Source: Megascapheus bottae
Taxonomy: Eukaryota > Chordata > Mammalia > Rodentia > Geomyidae
Direction: 5' to 3'
Assembly: GCA_024803745.1 (NCBI GenBank)
Contig: JANJXV010000037.1
Coordinates: 6,411,501 to 6,475,500, forward strand
DNA length: 64,000 bases
Shown here: piece after piece, positions 1 through 10,840 of the stretch
How positions within the stretch are numbered: the stretch's first letter is position 1
Layout of the letters: every line of letters starts with the position of its first letter
The notes under the pieces: model-generated
Seen by the model: the letters and a program-made list of their open reading frames with translations, nothing else
Databases searched by the model: none
Told to the model about the DNA's origin: nothing
Program-made: the position numbers and the translations under genes

Positions 1-91
1 TTGATTGAAGATACTTTTAAAATATTTTATTATAGAAAAAATTAAATATATGGAAAATAGAATAAAATGTTCAGTCATAAGCTTAGCACCA

Positions 92-159
92 ATGGATAAT
101 AGCTGTGATGTTAGCTACTAGGGAATCTGAGGGTGAAAGGATGGAGGTTCAAAGCCAGC

Positions 160-204
<45 letters not shown>

Positions 205-300
205 TTCATCTTGAAAACAAACCAGGACAATATGTTTGGATTGGGATAGAAAACTAGCCTACCAGGTTCAAGGTTCTAATACTGCCAGAAAAAAATAAAT
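92..300 (+). repeat. Degenerate B1/ID-type SINE containing a (CA)n array
   Basis: The stretch 'gttagctactagggaatctg' followed by 'ggttcaaagccagc' matches the middle of the B1-like monomer seen better preserved at 12722 and 9348. The B1 part ends at a (CA) array at 162-202, about 20 dinucleotide units. Beyond the array, 'caggttcaaggttctaatac' ahead of an A-rich run resembles a tRNA-like B box and SINE tail. This is an old, interrupted copy with uncertain limits. Confidence 0.5.
162..202. repeat. (CA)n microsatellite
   Basis: Perfect alternating AC over about 41 bases, lying inside or at the edge of a degraded SINE. Confidence 0.97.
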
Positions 301-302
301 GT

Positions 303-640
303 GCAAAAGCTTGCATACAACATGAAAATAAAATAATAAGGAATAAGTAATAAGGAAAGTGACTTTGATCAAAGCATATTGTACATATACATGGAAATAT
401 CATAATAAAACCCTTTCAAACACCCAAACTCCCATTTTCCGTGAAACAACAATGCAATGAAATCCAGTAACAGATCTCTCAGGAAATCCTAAGTTAAACT
501 TTTCTGCCTTGTCTTTTAAAATAGTTCAACCTAAAATTGTGTTAGTAAATGAGAAAAATAAAAGAACATTGGAATAAACAGAATATAAATTATGACTCTA
601 CGCATGTTATTTTTCAAGTTCTTTCTTTGTTTCTTCTTTC
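303..640. other. No recognisable feature
   Basis: AT-rich DNA. A short reading frame begins near 549 but runs into the (TTCC)n array, so its leucine/proline/serine repeats are only the translated microsatellite. Confidence 0.6.
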
Positions 641-702
641 TTCCTTCCTTCCTTCCTTCCTTCCTTCCTTCCTTCCTTCCTTCCTTCCTTCCTTCCTTCC
701 TT
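641..702. repeat. (TTCC)n microsatellite at a SINE tail
   Basis: About 15 near-perfect TTCC units, then TTTC units to 710. It abuts the 3' end of the minus-strand SINE at 713-943. On the SINE's own strand it reads (GGAA)n exactly where the A-rich tail should be, which suggests the array grew from that tail. Confidence 0.95.
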
Positions 703-712
703 TCTTTCTTTT

Positions 713-943
713 GTCGGTTGTGGGGCTTGAACTCTGGGTCTGGGTGCTGTCTCTGAGCTCTTCAGCTCAAGGCTAGAACTTTACTACTTGAGCCATGACA
801 CCAACTTACAGTTTTCTGGTGCTTAACTGGAGATAAGCATCTCACAGAATTTTGTGACAGGGCTGATTTGAACCATGATCCTCAGATCTCAGCCTCCTAA
901 ATCCCTAGGATTATAGGCGAGAGCCATTGGAACCTGGCTCCAA
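713..943 (-). mobile_element. B1-type dimeric SINE (B1-like left, Geo-like right monomer)
   Basis: Read on the minus strand it starts with a B1-like monomer ('cctataatcctagg', 'aggaggctgagatctgagga', 'tggttcaaatcag'). It continues through 'gcttatctccagttaagcac' into the right monomer ('tcatggctcaagtagtaaag', 'agccttgagctgaagagctc', 'gagttcaagcccc'). The tail is the (GGAA)n array. The copy is full length but moderately diverged. Confidence 0.88.
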
Positions 944-1877
944 CTCTTTCTATATATTTTCCACCACCACTCCTATCAAATCCAAGACCTTCACTGTGTA
1001 GTATCAACTCAGAAGACCTCACCAGCTTTGCCAAAAGCCTATGACTGACTATAACATTGAGCCAAAGGAACCAAGATGTGCCTTTAAATACCAATTAAAA
1101 TTCCTCTCCTTAGGCCCTCTATTAGAAGTGAATCAAGAGTAATACAGTTAGACTCCATATCCTGGGAAATAAAGTTTGAGAATGCTCAATGATTTTTCTT
1201 TCAATCAGATTTCATTAAGAGGTTTGTGGACACTAAAAGAAAGCTTGAAGCTTCTGCCAGTTGTCATATTGGTTCTTGGTTGGAATTATTCTAGGAGTTA
1301 CCCTTATTTCTAATGACTTTAATTCAGCATCTTCTATTATATTGCATATTTATCCTATTCCATTGATTACTGCTAAATGAGTGCTGTTGACCAGGCTTTG
1401 TGATACCTATCCACTCATTTACTTACACCAACCTGATGTATGTGTCATCTGAACTGAGATGAACTATAACTAGTGCATTTGATCCCAAGATAATAGGAAG
1501 AGAGCAAATTTTGTCTTTTGACAATTGGTAGGTAAGTGGGCCTATCCCTTATACAAGGGAATTTCAAAACATCCAAACGTTTCCCAAACAAGGGTTGAAT
1601 TTTAAGCTCTTTGCTCATGTCAAATCATTAATAATTATTTTCCTTGTAAGCACTGCCTGTCTTCCCCCACCAAGGCATACTATAATAAAGTAAGATACTT
1701 GCTTTACAACAAACCTGAGACAAATGGTGTTTCATACTGGTAGTGTATCAACTGTCTTTCAATCATAGCTCAGGGTGAACAAAGCCTTTTCCAAGCTAAA
1801 TACTACATGACTTGGCGTGAATTTCCTTGAGTAAGCTGAGATAACTTTGTGAATTCTCAGAATACTTCCTACTTACC
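944..1877. other. No recognisable gene or repeat
   Basis: Mixed AT-rich sequence. Short frames such as 897-1094 on the minus strand overlap the SINE and show no recognisable domain. Nothing else supported. Confidence 0.55.
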
Positions 1878-1920
1878 AAAAAAACAAACAAACAAAACAA
1901 CAACAACAACAACAACAAAA
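1878..1920. repeat. A-rich (CAAA)/(CAA)n simple repeat
   Basis: Runs of AAAC units followed by about nine CAA units. It could be a decayed retroposon tail, but no body is recognisable upstream. Confidence 0.85.
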
Positions 1921-2849
1921 ACCAACGCTACATCTTGGAAGGCACAAAGAATAGGATAGTCACATGATTTTCTAAAGCAAATGGTTTACTTCGTTCACAA
2001 CATATTTATAGCATCACTGTCAACAAAGTCTGTGTATCACCAGAGCTAAATAATGTACCCAGTTTTCATACTTCTCAGCAGATCTGTCCTACAAAGAGTC
2101 AAGTTTAGATTATTTCTTTTAATCCACTTCTGTGGAAACTTAAAGTTAAGTATGATTCCCAGTGGGGCTTAATGCCACCAGTGGTTTCTATTTGGGTGGG
2201 ATAAAACTGAAAGTCTGACCACAGAGCCCTATTAGCTTGTGTCTTTCCACTCATCCTATTGGAAATCCCCACTGATCCTTTCTACTATCCCAATCAATTG
2301 CATGAAAAACAGAAGTATTTGCCAACAAAAGCCCAGTTGAACAAGCATCTTCAGGGGAGCAGACTCCTGCAGATGTGACACTTGCTAGAATGTTTGTCCC
2401 TGAAGCTCCAAGTTCAGGGCTACCTGGCAAGCTGTGAAAAGCAGAGTCTAAGTCTTCACCTTAGCAAGGCTTCTCAGGTGTTACAAAGAAACAAAGCACA
2501 ATCAAGTACTATGAAGGTTCATTTTATGGCAGTGGTTCCTGGCAGGTCTCCCTCTCTACTAAGGACAGAACAAGAGGAATGAGTTACATGCTGTGACAGC
2601 AGGGATTAAGGCATCCTGAAAAGTAATTTTCTAAACATCACAGGGGCCTAGAAAAAAAGTCTTTTCAGCTCACAACATACTCATTGACCTAAATTCACCT
2701 GAAGCTCTAGCAAAATGTGATCTATAGGAAACCATACTTAAGGGCTCTGACTTCACAGCAAAGTTCATCCTATATTTTTGCAGAGACAGAGTAACAAAAC
2801 AAAGTGGATTCCATTTTTCAGATTATTAATGCTTTTATATTGCCTTTTA
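1921..2849. other. No recognisable gene or repeat
   Basis: A 66-codon frame at 2382-2582 is the longest here. It shows no motif, no signal-like segment and no splice context, and is most likely chance. Confidence 0.5.
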
Positions 2850-2990
2850 TATTAAACTTTGGAGTTAGAGAGCCATAGATTCAAATTGTAACTCGGGTAT
2901 TTATTATCCATAATCTTGGACAAATTACCTGAAGTATCTTTGTTTTAAAAAATAATATGTAATAATCCTAAAGAAAGTTCCTGTTACCCC
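2850..2990 (+). mobile_element. MIR fragment
   Basis: The order 'gagttagagagccatagatt', 'caaattgtaactcgg', 'cttggacaaattacctgaag' follows the central MIR core (description of a trait, then the 'cttgggcaagttacttaacc' motif). Strongly diverged, as expected for MIR. Ends approximate. Confidence 0.6.
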
Positions 2991-3002
2991 ATACACTCCA
3001 TA

Positions 3003-3028
3003 ATTATTAATATTAATATTAATATTTT
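3003..3028. repeat. (ATTAAT)n short AT repeat
   Basis: Four imperfect TAATATTAAT units, next to the degraded SINE that begins near 3050. Confidence 0.8.
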
Positions 3029-3049
3029 TGTGCCAATAAAATAAGAGCA

Positions 3050-3236
3050 TCAGTGCTCTTGTTTACTTGTTTACTCAAGATTGGCACTCTACCATAACTC
3101 CACCTGTGGCCTTTTGCTGGTTAGTTGTACATAAATCTCTGATTTATTTGCATTCGGTTGGTTTTGAACATTGCTCCTCAGATCCCAGCTTCTGAATAAC
3201 TAGGATTACAAGTGTGTACCCTTGGTGCCTGACAAC
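3050..3236 (-). mobile_element. Old B1-type dimeric SINE
   Basis: On the minus strand 'acttgtaatcctagttattc', 'agaagctgggatctgaggag' and 'gttcaaaaccaaccg' give the B1-like monomer. The right monomer is worn but 'tggagttatggtagagtgcc' keeps the tRNA-like A-box region. Older than the copy at 713. Confidence 0.65.
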
Positions 3237-3274
3237 TAGTCATTTTTTTTGAAATCTCTGTATAACGAAGTGAA

Positions 3275-3500
3275 GAGCTAGCTCAATTCTTTTTTTTTTT
3301 TTTGCCAGTCCTGGGCTTGAGCTCAAGGCCTGAGCACTGTCCTTGTCTTTCCTCAAGGCTAGTGTTCTACCCTGAGCCACCGCACCATTTCTGGCTTTTT
3401 CGATGTATATGGTACTGAGGAATTGAACCTGGGTCTTCGTGCATGCTACGCAGGCACTCTACCACTAGGCCAAACTCCCATCCCGAGCTGGCTCCATTCT
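3275..3500 (-). mobile_element. ID-type dimeric SINE with flanking TSD
   Basis: The body is 3291-3484. On the minus strand it reads 'ttggcctagtggtagagtgc', a 'gggttcaattcctc' type B box, then the right monomer 'ggctcagggtagaacactag' and 'cttgagctcaagcccaggac', ending in a run of T (A tail). Flanks 3275-3290 (gagctagctcaattct) and 3485-3500 (gagctggctccattct) are a 16 bp TSD with two mismatches, so the ends are firm. Confidence 0.92.
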
Positions 3501-4640
3501 CCAGTGACACAAAACAGAACACAAAGTATTGATTCCCTAACAGCACTCTGTATTCAGAGCAGCTGTGACCTAATCTATGAAGTGAAGTTTAGCCACATCC
3601 AGCTGTACAGATGGAGACCAGGGACCAGGAAGATCTTTCTGCATCTTCTTAACCATAATTTTCCCCACCAACATTGTTACATAGCAACCTGTCACGATCC
3701 ACAATAAAGGTGTCCATACAGAATGCTCCCTGTGGGTGCCACCATGCCAAATTTCCTGTTCTGGCTTCTCAACAAAAATTCAAGCCCATTGGTTTGGCCT
3801 ACACACTTTTCCCATATGTTTTTGCTTTTCACATTTGGAAGCATGCTGACATCTGCCAACTCAGAAGTAACATGGTCTTAGTATCTCTCTGACAGATTCC
3901 ATAATAGACATACACAAATTATGTTTGAAGGAAAAACTCTCACAAGTTTATCATACTTATCAATCAGGTCTCTCCTTGATTCACAAGGGGAACATATTCA
4001 TTGGGTACAAAGGAAAATTAGACAGTGGAGAATCCAGACCATGCATAAAAATATAGCTTATAACACAATAAAGATAATTAATAGTAAAGAAATAATAATC
4101 AGAATTAACTGACACTTATGAGATTTTTAATACTAATCAGTCCCCACATCATATCAGTCCCCAGGGAAATAATCTTTTATTCTCTTCTCTCAAGAGATGA
4201 GGAGGCTAGTTTATAGCAAGTTTCCAAACTCTCTTTTGCACTGCTTTTAATCTCTTTTTTCCCCTAGAAAGACATTCTTCCTTTATGAGACATTCTGGGG
4301 ATGTTTTAAAGTAATAAGTAAGAGTGCTATCCATTAAACATAGGCTTCTGCTCTCTGCCCTTTCAGAGCTACATCCTATATACGAATGTTCCAGGAGAGA
4401 ATGCTTAGGCTTGATGTCTAGCCCCTCCTAACCTTGTACCATTTCTTACTAACTATATTTCCACATGCCATGGTAGATTAGTTAGACCCAAAGTTGTTAA
4501 CTCAACTTAGAATGACAGTGAGGTCTTAGGGTGTCTCAATTCCTTTGCTCACAGATCTATGGCTTAACTTTGATACTCCTTTTCCCAAACCCTTACATTA
4601 GAACAGGGGAGGAAAATCAGAACAGAACACCTCCTCAATG
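3501..4640. other. No recognisable gene; short frames only
   Basis: Overlapping frames of 94 and 72 codons (3423-3892) partly translate the SINE. A 63-codon frame lies at 3921-4112. None has a recognisable domain, and base composition matches the surrounding non-coding DNA. The 4250-4262 T/C run is unremarkable. Confidence 0.5.
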
Positions 4641-4647
4641 TGGCCAG

Positions 4648-4721
4648 GTAGACTGAATAATGATCCCCTAAAGATGTTCAGGCACTAAATCTCAGAATCT
4701 GTGAATAAGCTATTTTTCATG
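4648..4721 (+). mobile_element. MLT1-type (MaLR) LTR, 5' piece, interrupted
   Basis: 'gactgaataatgatccccta', 'aagatgttcaggcacta' and 'aatctgtgaataagcta' resemble the start of an MLT1 LTR on the plus strand. The match stops at about 4721, where an LTR in the opposite orientation begins. It seems to resume at about 5206. Non-coding remnant. Confidence 0.65.
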
Positions 4722-5205
4722 GTATATTAGTTTCCTGGGGCTGCTATAATGAATTATAAAACACTGGTAGCTTAAGACAATTGGATTTATTCCTTCATAG
4801 TTCTGGAGGCCAGAAACACAAAATTAAGTTGTCCATGATGATTTCTTATTGGAACTTCAGGAAGACCATTCCTTCCATGCTTCTCTTTAACATTTTGTCA
4901 TTCATTGGCCTTCTATGTCATGGACACACATCATTCCTATCTTTCCCTCTGTTGTACTATAGTGTCTTCCATTTGTGTCACTCTTTTGTGTGTTCACACT
5001 ATACTCTCTTATGTGTATGTCTGTGATCAAATTTCCCTGTGTTATTAGTACACCAGTCACAGTCACTCTAATATGGCCATCTATTATGACTTCAATTTTT
5101 TCCATGATCACATCTCCAAAGACCCTCCTTCCTAATACTGTCACATTCACCAGATGTCAGGAGTTCAATAGGTCGTTGTGGCAGACACTTAAACCTATAA
5201 TGGGT
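4722..5205 (-). mobile_element. MLT1A-type (MaLR) LTR inserted in another MLT1
   Basis: On the plus strand it opens 'tattagtttcctggggctgc', then 'ttctggaggccagaaacaca', 'accagtcacagtcactctaa' and 'atctccaaagaccctccttc'. These are the reverse complement of the ends and interior landmarks of MLT1A-like LTRs. Nearly full-length solo LTR with no internal gag or pol sequence beside it. Confidence 0.8.
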
Positions 5206-5240
5206 GATAAAGAATTTCAAAAATGTGATGAAGAACCTAG
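5206..5240 (+). mobile_element. MLT1-type LTR, continuation after the nested insertion
   Basis: 'gaatttcaaaaatgtgatga' followed by 'agaacc' resembles the 'tttgcagatgtgattaa' segment that should follow the piece ending at 4721. Short and diverged. Confidence 0.45.
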
Positions 5241-5420
5241 AACCAGTCTTGGTGATACATGGCTGTAGTCCTAGCTACTCAGACTGTTAAGGTCCAGACA
5301 ATCATGGCTTGAAGCCAGCCTAAGCTGAAAAGTCTATGAGACTTGGTCAGCAAAAATCTGGCTGGAATTGCATGGCCTTAAATGACAGAATACCATCCAT
5401 GAGTGGTATACTGGAGGTAG
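5241..5420 (+). mobile_element. B1-type SINE, left arm of an inverted SINE pair
   Basis: 'catggctgtagtcctagcta', 'ctcagactgttaaggtccag' and 'cttgaagccagcctaagctg' form a B1-like monomer, with 'aaaagtctatgagacttggt' after it. The right monomer is badly decayed. Confidence 0.7.
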
Positions 5421-5440
5421 AGATCTCACGGACTTTTCCT

Positions 5441-5526
5441 TCCTGGGATGGCTTTGAACCACGATTCTCAGATTTCAGCCTCCTGGGTTGCTAGGATTAC
5501 AGGTGTGAGCCACTGGTACCAGGCTA
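5441..5526 (-). mobile_element. B1-type monomer, right arm of an inverted SINE pair
   Basis: On the minus strand 'agcctggtaccagtggctca', 'cacctgtaatcctagcaacc' and 'aggaggctgaaatctgagaa' give the first part of the B1-like monomer. It faces the copy at 5241, about 20-40 bp away. Confidence 0.85.
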
Positions 5527-5853
5527 AGCTAGTTAATTTTCATAAGCATTCACATGAAATTACTAAATGGACAGGAGGAAAATTGATAAGGTGGACACAT
5601 TATTCTTGCCTCCAAATGATGCTAATATTGCAAATATCCATCTATTTGCTACAAACCTGCAGATCCTACATGCTCCTTCCCCTCAGCACTGTGAAGTAGT
5701 GTCTAGATAGTCATGGGTTTCCCAGGAGCTCCCAGCTATATCATCGATATGAGAAACCAGTGGAAACTGGAATTAGAATCAATTCATCTTCTTTAGACAC
5801 CCTCTGGTGTGCATTTGTTTTGTGTATACACAACATTGCTATACGCAAGCGCG

Positions 5854-5855
<2 letters not shown>

Positions 5856-5925
<70 letters not shown>
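5856..5925. repeat. (TG)n microsatellite
   Basis: About 33 TG units, interrupted once by TATGTATG. On the minus strand it produces a meaningless His-Thr repeat inside a 166-codon open frame. Confidence 0.97.
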
Positions 5926-5927
<2 letters not shown>

Positions 5928-5939
5928 AGAAGTAACTTA

Positions 5940-6145
5940 AGAGCTAGCGATAGTGGCACAGGTTTATAAATCCCAGATATATTGAAGGCATAGTTAGGAG
6001 GATTGTGGCCCAAGCCTGTCCTTAGGCAAACAAACAAACAAAAAATAAGACTAAATCTGGAAAACAAATAGAACCAAAAGGTCTGGAGAATTAGCTCAAG
6101 TAGTAGAACATCTGTCTGACAAGCAAGATTCCTTGCCTTCCGTCC
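5940..6145 (+). mobile_element. Degenerate B1-plus-ID-type SINE
   Basis: 'gatagtggcacaggtttata' with 'aggaggattgtggcccaagc' is a worn B1 monomer. A CAAA run separates it from 'ggagaattagctcaagtagt' plus 'agaacatctgtctgacaagc', an ID-like tRNA-derived unit. No clear TSD. Confidence 0.6.
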
Positions 6146-6579
6146 AAAACTTTGCCAACGACCCACTCTACCACAGTCACAATGGCCTTTTCTCTGCTTC
6201 TTAGCTTTCATAAGACAGCCCATGGCCATAGGACTTGTCATTCCATTGCTGGGAGTAGCTTGTGCTCATCTTTTTCTCATGGCTACATATCTGCCTTATT
6301 TTCTTTCATGGGTCTCAGCTCTCAGGCCTCCTTGTTAGAGACATCATCCTATTTGCCTGAACTAAAGATACTAACCTGCTACCCAGTTATTGCCATGACC
6401 TCCTGTCCTCTTTTCCTTTTTCTTAAAATTGCTAGCAATCAAATACAGAGCCTTTTGCTTTCTATACAGGTGCTTTATAATTGAATCCAATTTTACATTT
6501 TTAAAGCATTTACGAAGTTTCAAATTATAAATTTTATCAATATCTACCATTGTCTTGCTTTAAAAATTGGCTGCCTATT
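6146..6579. other. No recognisable gene or repeat
   Basis: An open frame of 110 codons at 6152-6484 has no recognisable domain and no nearby splice or initiation context that I can defend. Confidence 0.45.
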
Positions 6580-6690
6580 TTCCTTAGACTATAAGGTACT
6601 TGTAGGTAGAAATCTAATCAGCCTTGTCCATTGCTCAGTCTCTAGCACTTAAAACCATGCCTGCTGTCTCAGTGGCAATGAATGCTTCAG
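6580..6690 (+). mobile_element. L2 3'-end-like fragment
   Basis: 'actataaggtacttgtaggt' then 'ccttgtccattgctcagtct' and 'ctagcacttaaaaccatgcc' follow the order of the L2 3' end (tissue of 'taagctccttgagggcaggg' type, then 'cctggcacatag'). Diverged. Confidence 0.5.
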
Positions 6691-6987
6691 GTTCCTTCCA
6701 CATGGAGCATTCTACATCATGTTATAATTTTGTGTAGCTCATGGTGCACACCTTGTTCTTTCCAGCACTGTGACCAATGATAACATTAGGCAAATGCTGA
6801 TTATGTTCCATGGAGGGTTGTATGGTAAGATTATGCCTGCATCTGTGCCCTAGATAAGAGGCCCTGGTAGATTTTGTGTGCTTTAAAATATTGCCCAATT
6901 GCCATCAAAGACTTCCCCCTTGGATACCTTTTTCCTATACTTCAGGCTGTGGTTTCCAACCAATAGACATTTGACACCAGAACTAGT

Positions 6988-6990
<3 letters not shown>

Positions 6991-7019
<29 letters not shown>

Positions 7020-7042
7020 CACACGTGCGTGTGTGTGTGTGT
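6991..7042. repeat. (TG)n microsatellite with internal CACACGTGCG break
   Basis: About 15 TG units, then CACACGTGCG, then about 7 more TG units. Confidence 0.95.
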
Positions 7043-7534
7043 ATGAAAGAGAGAGCAACTCTCTTAGCTAGGAGAAATCCTCCTACCTGTCTGCTGTTTC
7101 TCCTCTTTCCATAAGGCACTACTCTTGCGAGAACTGGGTCACTTGAGACAAACTCATACCTTTTCCTACTTGAAAGAGAACTAAGATCAACTCACCAAGT
7201 TATAAACCATGAATTTGTTTATATCACACACAGGAAACAATCTGTGGTGTTAGCAAACAAAAGTGAGAAACCAGTGATATCACAGTTGCATCCACTTTAC
7301 AACCATGGCCTTACAGATGGGGGAAAATGGAACCTTCATCAAGGGGTTTGTGGGTTTAAAATAAAAAGTGTGGCAGTGAAAAATCCTTTACTTATTTTGT
7401 GCTACCATAGAAAGACCCAAAATTAGATATTTTCTCAAGCTATGATTTAGGAAGTACAGAGCTGTTTTGCTTCCAGAAGAAAGGGGGGAAAGGAGATGAG
7501 TGAAAAGATATCATAATCATTTTGCTACATTCAT
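7043..7534. other. No recognisable feature
   Basis: Unclassified sequence between the TG array and the L1 3' end. A 60-codon frame at 7244-7426 has no support. Confidence 0.5.
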
Positions 7535-7771
7535 GGGAAACTCATTTCTTTTTAAATATATTTTATTGTTATAAATAGAAGGGTTACATTATATTCACCA
7601 GATAGAAGGTGCATTACTTCTCAAACATTGATACCCTTTCTCATGTCTTGGTCCCCATTTCCCTCCCCCTACCCTTACCCCTCATCTTGTTTTCCCCCCT
7701 TCACTATCCGATTTCAAATAACCAAATAAACATATATACAATATATCAGATAACAAGGGAAACACATTTCT
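7535..7771 (-). mobile_element. 5'-truncated L1 3' UTR with TSD
   Basis: The body 7550-7756 is the reverse complement of the last ~200 bp of the L1 at 26480-31599 ('agatagaaggtgcattactt', 'catcttgttttcccccc', 'ccaaataaacatatatacaa'). Flanks 7535-7549 (gggaaactcatttct) and 7757-7771 (gggaaacacatttct) form a 15 bp TSD with one mismatch. No coding sequence is carried. Confidence 0.93.
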
Positions 7772-9347
7772 GTACATGATTTTTTTTATTTGTACATCAG
7801 AGCAGTGAAGATTATAATAAAGTATTTCTTAGACTGGACTGCTATCAATGAGATCTATGTTAACAGTTCAGTCAGATAACTAAGATGATGAGGAAATGTT
7901 TATATATTTTTTATCTCTTCAGAGGTTGGCACTTCAAAATTTTACTCATAATTGATATGGCAGAAGAAAAAAATAAATCTCAACCATGTTACTCATGGAA
8001 ATCTAGTGCTATTTAGAAATGAACAAAAAGAACAAATTATAAAAGCCAGAGAAACCTCATTAGTGTCTATATTTTTTAAGCAAATAATGTTGTCTAGTAA
8101 CTTCCCCCCATATACTTATCCTAGTAATTAGTGGATTGTCATAAAAAGAAATAAATCAATTTTGGCTGCTATAAAAAAGTAATATTGTGGTTTTGCAATT
8201 ATACTTGATTCTAGCTCCAAAAAAAATCTTTTTGAGAAGAAAAAGATCCCAGTTAATAGTGGATACTTGTAATTCAAGGAGTGGAGGAGGAGGCAATGAC
8301 CTAGATAACTTGGGAGCATAGCATAATTTTCTGTGGATTACCCTCATATTAGATAACCTGGATAAAACAACACATGTAGGTCATGAGTGCTTGTAAGGCT
8401 TTGTATGCATGGCTCTGCCATCATGTGGCATGCTTGACACATAGTAGGAATTCTGCTAACATTTGCTCTAAGACAATATAAATCAGCACCGAGGATTTCT
8501 CTATTAACGAATGTGCCAGCCAGCCAGAGATTATATTTAGAGATCTTAAAACACAAGAACAAATCCAGGAACTCACATCTTACCTTTCAGCAAAGGTGTT
8601 AAAGTTATAGAATGTAAACGTAAGATATTTCTCAAAGAGAACAACAAAAATCCATGATTGCTGGTATTGTGAAAATTTCCTAAGCTGTTGAGAAATAAAA
8701 AGATTCTGAAAAAAAAAGTATTACAAGTGCATAACAGTTAAAGCAAAACAAGAAAATCTGTACCAGAACCTCCCTCTGGGATGGATTTATAGAAATGTGA
8801 GCCTGAGTATATGTCTCTCTGTGTATAATATATTCAAAAGTATATCTGAGGCTTATTTGTAGAACTATTTTAAACCTTTTTATAGCAGGCAGCATTTTCA
8901 CATCTAGTCAAGCTTCAAAACTTGTGAATAAATTAGAAGAAGAACTCAGTGATATAAGATAGCTAATATTTCCATAGTTCCTGTTAGATGGACTTAATGG
9001 GGAATTAGTAGTGAGGCAAATAAAATCCTCACTTCTCTTTACAATCTGCCTTGTGCTATGACTATGTTAACTTCCTGGAGCTCATAAGCACAATGGCCTA
9101 AAAATAAATCAGACCAGACTTAAACCTAAGTAGACAGAGGAAATTAAGGATTAAAAATGCACAAGTATATATAATAATGAGAGATTTAGAAAAGTCTTCT
9201 CTTTACTGAATGTCATGTTACTATAATTTCAGAGCAAATACATAAAACAATAATAAATAAATGATTTACTGGATATCTTTGAAAACTGTAAATTATAAAA
9301 ATATCTAGTTAGTATTAAAAGTAAAAAGCCATTCAACGTTTTGTTGA
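7772..9347. other. 1.6 kb with no recognisable gene or repeat
   Basis: AT-rich sequence with several A runs. The stretch 'gcttgacacatagtaggaat' near 8428 recalls the last part of L2 or MIR, but is too short to call. Frames of 60-73 codons on the minus strand show no domains. Confidence 0.5.
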
Positions 9348-9569
9348 AGCCAGGCGAAGTGGCTCATGCCTGTAATCCTAGTTACTCAGGAGGTTTAGAT
9401 CTGACAATTGAGTTTCAAAGCCAACCAGGGCACTAAAGTCTGTGAGACACTTATCTCCAATTAGCCACTAGAAAACTGGAAATGGCCCTGTGCTCAAGGG
9501 GTAGGGTGGTACCCTTGAGCTGAGTTCAAGCCCATAGCTGACATACACAAAAACAAAACAAAACAAAAG
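9348..9569 (+). mobile_element. B1-type dimeric SINE
   Basis: 'gaagtggctcatgcctgtaa', 'tcctagttactcaggagg' and 'gtctgtgagacacttatctc' mark the left monomer and linker. 'aaggggtagggtggtaccct' and 'tgagctgagttcaagcccat' mark a right monomer that lacks the central 'agctcagggacagcgcccag' portion, so it is shortened internally. The tail is (CAAAA)n. Confidence 0.88.
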
Positions 9570-10840
9570 TTTTGCTGTGGTAATTTGAATGCTCTCAAGG
9601 GAAAAGAATAGTCATCTCACTAGCATAGGGAATAAACCCATTTTCATTAAATATTAGGCCATGTCAAGATAACAAGCCCTGTAAATTAAACCCAGAAATG
9701 CTTTTCAAAAGTATATAAATAATACAGCAGTTAACAGGACGGTTTACATCTGCGAGACTGGAAATTAGTCTGATGTGTGTGGGAGACCACAGTGGAATAT
9801 TGATGCATAGGAGACCTTTCTTGAGCCTGTTCAAAGAGCATAGGACAATGCTTAGAGTATTTTATTTACTGTTTTATAGATTGGGTTTAATCAGAAGGCC
9901 TGATGTGGCCTTTAAAAGTGGCCCAAATATGCCATTTGAGCAAGTCATCTGTAGACAATTTTAGAACACTTTGTGTTCTTTCTTTATGTTAATTTCTCAG
10001 ACAATCAACAAAATAATCATCTATGAGTTAATTTAGCCCATCAATAGTTGCCTTACATAATTTAGTAATCTAAACTATGTAGAAATCATGAGTTTGGGCC
10101 AAGGATCTGAGACAATAAATATCAGATACCAAATAAGGTAGTAGATCAGGAATGTGTGTATGTAATATTGGTTTGCCTGTTGGACACATCACTTACATTA
10201 ACAAAATAAATGTATCAAGAGAAAGAAAGGAGAAAGTTTTTTTTAGAGATGCTAACCTGCAGCCATCTCCTTTCCTTAAAAAAGAAGTCCTTGAGAGTGT
10301 GGAGACTATCTGACAGAGCTTCATAAATCCCTAGAGTTTGGGGGAGAGGAGGAAACTGAACTGGGATTTGACCTTCCATTTCCTCCTCTTCCCCCCTCTA
10401 TTTGTGTCCCCTTCCACCACACCCCACCGCACCCCAATCCCATGAAATCTAGAAGTAGCGAGTTTTTTTCTGCCAAGAGCCAAATTATAAATATTTTAAG
10501 AGTTGTAATCCATATAGTCTCTTGCTCATTGTGATGTAAAAGCAACCAAACACTATAATAAACTAATGGATATGGCTGGCATCCAATGCCACTTTATTCA
10601 CCAAATCAGACAGCAGAGCAGAACTGATTCATGTACCAGAGTTTGATAATGACTAAGAGGCTTGTGGGGGGAAGGGAGCTCAGCCTACCTGACCACAGCT
10701 TTTAGACAAAGATGCCAGAGGGGTTTCATTACATAAATTATTGGTTTAATATACCAGACATTATAAACATGTAAAAGGAACGAGAATGAAACAACTGAGT
10801 CATCAACTCATTAAACAACACTCACAGGATTGCATTGCTT
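9570..10840. other. No recognisable gene; one C-rich patch
   Basis: Unclassified sequence. The patch 10380-10440 is pyrimidine-rich on the plus strand ('ttcctcctcttcccccctct', 'caccacaccccaccgcaccc') and yields a Gly-rich minus-strand frame at 10321-10545 that I regard as composition-driven. Confidence 0.5.

Noticed and set aside
162..202. CRISPR-like or satellite array
   Set aside because: A simple dinucleotide repeat with no spacers. No CRISPR-type direct repeats occur anywhere in the window.
5741..6241. 166-codon minus-strand frame with His-Thr repeats
   Set aside because: It spans the TG array and a degraded SINE; nothing protein-like lies outside them.
6152..6484. 110-codon plus-strand frame as a gene
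   Set aside because: Low-information Ser/Leu-rich sequence, no motif, no exon signals and AT-rich codon use like the non-coding flanks.
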